Source of the DNA: Sipunculus nudus
Taxonomy: Eukaryota > Annelida > Sipuncula > Golfingiida > Sipunculidae
Length of the DNA stretch: 64,000 nucleotides
Assembly (NCBI GenBank): GCA_026874595.1
Contig: CM049314.1
Coordinates: 66,885,300 to 66,949,299, forward strand
Reading direction: 5' to 3'
Shown here in pieces: positions 60,473 through 64,000 of the stretch (positions are counted from its first letter, which is position 1; each line of letters starts with the position of its first letter). The position numbers and the translations under genes were made by a program. The notes below the pieces were generated by a model. The model did no database searches and was not told the origin of the DNA. It was given only the letters and a program-made list of their open reading frames with translations.

Positions 60473-62640
60473 TTTATAATTATTATTATTGTTATTGTTG
60501 TTATCGGTACTATGTTTGTTATCTTGTGTAAATTGATTACAACATTATTTGCATTTTAATCATGTTTTTGTTTTGCTTTATTTAGCTTTAATATGTTACC
60601 TACGTTTATGTTTATTTTTCCTTTGCATACCACCTGCCTAGCATGGAACATCTAACGGACCCGATGGTCGGAACGGGAGAGAAAACTCCTGGCCGGACAG
60701 AGCACTGAGAAATCATCCCTCCACCTTCCCCAGAGAGTAAGTAGTGTTGCGTACCCGGCTCGCGGCACACCCGCGACAGATTAATCGAACCGATTTTGGC
60801 ATACGTCATTATACATTCGACGTGCCCCTGTTTGTGCTCGTCTAGATCCAAAAACCAACGCTGAAGATATCTATTAGTTTGTAAGACCAGATTCAAGGTT
60901 GATTTTGAATGTATTAAGTTGGAGACTCGCCGAGAGTCATATGCATAGTTTAAATAGAAGGCCACAGTGATAATGTTGCTGACTTTGAAACTGCAGATTA
61001 CTGGCCTAAGAATGTACTGGTACGCAGGTTTGGTACACCTTAAGAAAAGAAAAATGTTAGGCAGTAATAAAATATCTCAAATTTAATGTTGTTCATTTAA
61101 CTGCCGGGGCTGTGAATCTTCAGTCTGAGAGCTTAATACTCTGTGTAAACAAAATTTACATGTATGCAAGAACATTGCTTATATAAACAAGAGTTTCATA
61201 TATTAAATAAGTACATAATGATTTTAGGGTATAGGCAAATTTCATGGATGCTTGGGAAGTAATGCATAAATATCTAGATGGCTATACAACAATGCTGCCA
61301 CTTGAATGTAAATGGGCATGTGGTGTAACAGTAAACAAAGAAGGCAAACAATATGTTTCATGACTGTCAATCTACCATATAAGTATAAAAAAATCGACTT
61401 ATATAATGAATGTCTTTGTTCAGAATGTAAGGCAGTCATCCACCATGTATATAGTCGGTGAATAAAATGCAGACATACAAAAAAATAGTTTCGCTGTTTG
61501 CTCCTTCTTTGCATATAGGTGGTGAATTGTCGATTTAATAACCATGAGTATCTAGCAAACTTGCCCGAGTGTCTAGCAAGGTTTGAATCCTCATTGCAAA
61601 ACTTGCTATGCACAGTTATTGCAAACTTGCTAGCAATTTGCGAGCAATTTGGCAACTTTGGCACAATCCTCGTAATAGTCGTACCCAGCACGGCTATTTA
61701 TAGAGATTTGCTAACAATAACGCAAAGTCTACAACCTCCCTGTAACAGCCATCCCTTCCTGCAAATTACTAGCCCTTTGCTCAAGATTTTTATTTCTTTA
61801 GCATCTTTTGACTAAGGCGCAAGAATTTAAATAGAAGGGGGGGGGGGGAGGGGGGCAGGCATTCTGGTCAGTGCCTGGAAAACCTGAGGTCTGATGCACT
61901 CTACAGGTGTGAACAACAAGGTTCTTTTTAATGGTAAACCAAACCTGCTGAAACTCGCACATTAACTCCAAAAAATGAATAAGACAGGGATTAATAAAAC
62001 AAATCAATTTATTAAAAAAGGATCCCTTACAATTCTCTGGAGAGGGGTTCCATACAAATAAATATTTAAGATCACAAGCGTCGACATAAGAAACACAAAA
62101 TCACTAAGTCCGTTATGTTCACTGCACAGGGATGTTTTCTGTTTACACTGCTTCTGACCACATGACCATCGCGCGCACGCGCCATGGGAATGTCAGGCCG
62201 TTCAATCAGTCAGCTCTCCCTTGTGTATACACAGGGCTCCAACAGGGTTCTATGCATGTTTAATACATTATGAACAATTAAGACACACTTTGTTTCGAAA
62301 TGAATATTTTCATACATAGTTTTTTCATCTTTAATTAAAGTCCTTGATGCGATTCTCGTTGTGGCTATGAGAGTGGGTTGCAGTGTCCCGTCTTAGATCT
62401 GTGTTTTTCTCCACCATTACAAATGTGATGAGAAAGATACAGTCAGACAGACAGACATACAGACAGACTTTAAGCAAATTTGTAACAAACCACACCGGCA
62501 TCACTCGGCAAGTTTTGTATCACTTTTTGAGCTACCAGAGCCTTTCCTGTAACACACAAAAGCTTTAACAGTGATAAAAAAGCAAACCGTCTATCCAAGG
62601 GTTGTAGTGTTGAACCGTTTAATTGCATTCTTTATAAAAC
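59991..62640. other. No gene seen; AT-rich and word-repeat sequence
   Basis: 60140-60500 is largely ATT-rich with (ATT)n. 61515-61690 is rich in GCAA/TTGC words (CTTGCTAGCAATTTGCGAGC). A G run is at 61836-61855. Frames of 117-149 codons on the minus strand show no recognisable domain. Confidence 0.35.
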
Positions 62641-62689
62641 CAAGAAAAGGTACATAATATCTTAGATAAGATATAAAGATCTTTTGAGG

Positions 62690-63075
62690 AAAGAATAAGC
62701 TATCGAATAAGAAAGGCGTTGTGTCACAATCGACATTTGTACAGGACTTGTCAGTCGTATAGGACTTGACATCTTGTCAGCCGGTATAAAACTGAAACTA
62801 TCGAATACGAAAAGTGTTGTGTCACAATCGACATTCGAACAGGACTTGTCAGTCGTACAGGACTTGACATCTTGTCAGCTGGTAAAAAACTGAAATGTTA
62901 TAAAAAAAGTAAAAAAAGCTCTCTGGCCGTTATATTGAACTTATGCAAGATTTTAGTTTATTATCATCTAATAATAAAGTAACACACATTTCTCTATGGG
63001 CATTTCCAGGTTTGTGATTTTTTATAGATTCTTGGAATGAGCCTCTTTTATATTACTCTTTGAAACTTTTGCTGC
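62690..63075 (+). repeat. Dispersed repeat Y, copy 4, with a 98-bp tandem duplication
   Basis: 62701-62798 and 62799-62893 are near-identical units (GTGTCACAATCGACATT, AGGACTTGACATCTTGTCAG). The rest matches the 50815-51330 copy, ending GGAATGAGCCTCTTT. Confidence 0.78.
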
Positions 63076-63539
63076 TTAAAATGTATAGGTGTGCTGTAAT
63101 TATTCTGAACGAAACAATAATTTCTGTTTTGTTGACATATAACTACTAGAACACATTCGAAATAATAAAGTCAAGATTTATTTTCGCTTATCATAGTCCA
63201 TCGTTGAAGTATCGTGCAAAATATGAAAGAAGCACAATAATTTGCCAGCCTTTACTCGGCTTCTGTCAGCTACAAATGTTACAGTAATATAAGATATGTG
63301 TATATTACTGGAAATTACTTTCTTGAAATCAAAATGTGATATTCTACTTTTTATATGCATTATTTGAATTTTCTTGTGTGGAAACTTATTCAGTCACTAA
63401 GTGCTGGATAAAACCCAGGAGACATCAGCTGTGATAGTCATTGATTCTAAGTTCATATTGAAAAGGCTGTGCGCCTATCATTCAGTGCTACGTTAACTGT
63501 TCCTCGAGGGGCATACGTGTACTCCTTCGAGGAAAATAA
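63076..63539. other. No gene seen before the terminal LINE
   Basis: AT-rich unique-looking sequence; no feature recognised. Confidence 0.3.
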
Positions 63540-64000
63540 GGTTCTAAGATCCTAAGTAAAATAAAAACAACTGTTAATATATGGTCCAAGAAGACCATGT
63601 CTGTGTCTGGAAAGATCGCTATCATAAAAGCTCATATTCTGTCATTATTTACCTATGCCCTTCAAGTTTTACCTAATCCATCAGCAATATATATTAAAGC
63701 AATTGAATCATTACTTTACAGATTTATTTGGGGTAAACAAGACAGAATTAAGAGAACAACGCTAATCGCTCCAATAGAAAGAGGAGGGCTTGGTATGATA
63801 CATATAAAATCAAAAATGGAAGCTATAAAAATTAATTGGGTTAAACGATTTTTATCAGGACACATAGGAGAAGGATGGAGAAATATAGTAAACCAGCAGT
63901 TCAAGGGAATAGGTCAATTAATATTTAAATGTAATTTAGAAAGCACAGACACAACATACTTTAACAAAACATTTCATCCTTTTTGGAAAGAAGTGTTAAA
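63540..64000 (+). mobile_element. LINE (L1-like) ORF2 fragment, 5'-truncated, continues past the window
   Basis: One open frame from 63540 to the window end. SKKTMSVSGKIAIIKAHILS, FTYALQVLPNPSAIYIK, LLYRFIWGKQDRIKRTTLIA, RGGLGMIHIKSKMEAIKINW and FKGIGQLIFKCNLES are the segment just after the RT domain, the same segment as frame 1 of 1-222, but from a clearly different LINE family. The upstream endonuclease and RT core are absent, as expected for 5'-truncated insertion. It has no stop within the window. Confidence 0.8.

Noticed and set aside
60152-60559. 135-codon isoleucine-rich frame
   Set aside because: Translation of ATT-rich low-complexity sequence.

Overview
The window looks like nuclear DNA of an invertebrate animal, most likely a lophotrochozoan such as a mollusc. 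It is AT-rich and gene-poor. Genes are split by GT-AG introns, and there are many (AT)n, (ATT)n and (GA)n microsatellites, a tRNA-derived SINE, L1-like LINE fragments and a DIRS-like tyrosine-recombinase retrotransposon. The species cannot be named from the sequence. No bacterial-type operon, CRISPR array or rRNA gene was seen. Most long open frames are chance frames or microsatellite translations.

Layout. Positions 1-1337 hold the C-terminal half of a LINE ORF2 with one frameshift. From 2541 to 8100 (+) there are exons of an SLC23-type (nucleobase/ascorbate) transporter. Three early exons join in phase, one exon was not found, and the last two recognisable exons carry three frame disruptions. 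The recognisable gene stops at 8100, about 300 bp before a 3.25-kb DIRS-like element (8396-11640, coding on the minus strand). That element keeps its ~160-bp inverted terminal repeats and its internal complementary region. It has lost the coding region downstream of the reverse transcriptase, and the reverse transcriptase itself is broken.

From 12.5 to 36.3 kb the window is organised by duplication. A composite repeat with ~125-bp subunits lies at 12564-13860 and again at 24431-25535. A ~3-kb block is present at 13885-16860 and again at 33190-36340. Each copy of this block carries the 5' part of a minus-strand stefin (type-1 cystatin)-like gene. The copy at 32014-34138 is complete (3 exons, 119 codons, TATA box), and its two intron positions match those I recall for vertebrate stefin genes. 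The copy at 14216-14963 keeps exons 1 and 2, has no visible exon 3, has a GC instead of GT donor, and has an altered TATA box. In both, the cystatin QxVxG inhibitory loop is replaced.

From 36.5 kb to the end I found no convincing gene. This part is a mosaic of dispersed repeats, here called Y, W and Z. They recur in both orientations at about 36.5, 40.5, 46, 48, 51-53, 54.5, 59 and 62.7 kb. There are also a 20-bp minisatellite (45138-45277), a 34-bp minisatellite (58205-58475), a 98-bp tandem pair (62701-62893), and a second LINE ORF2 fragment running off the right edge (63540-64000).

The most interesting points are the cysteine-rich, motif-divergent stefin pair, the DIRS-like element with its diagnostic internal complementary region, and several uncharacterised repeat architectures.
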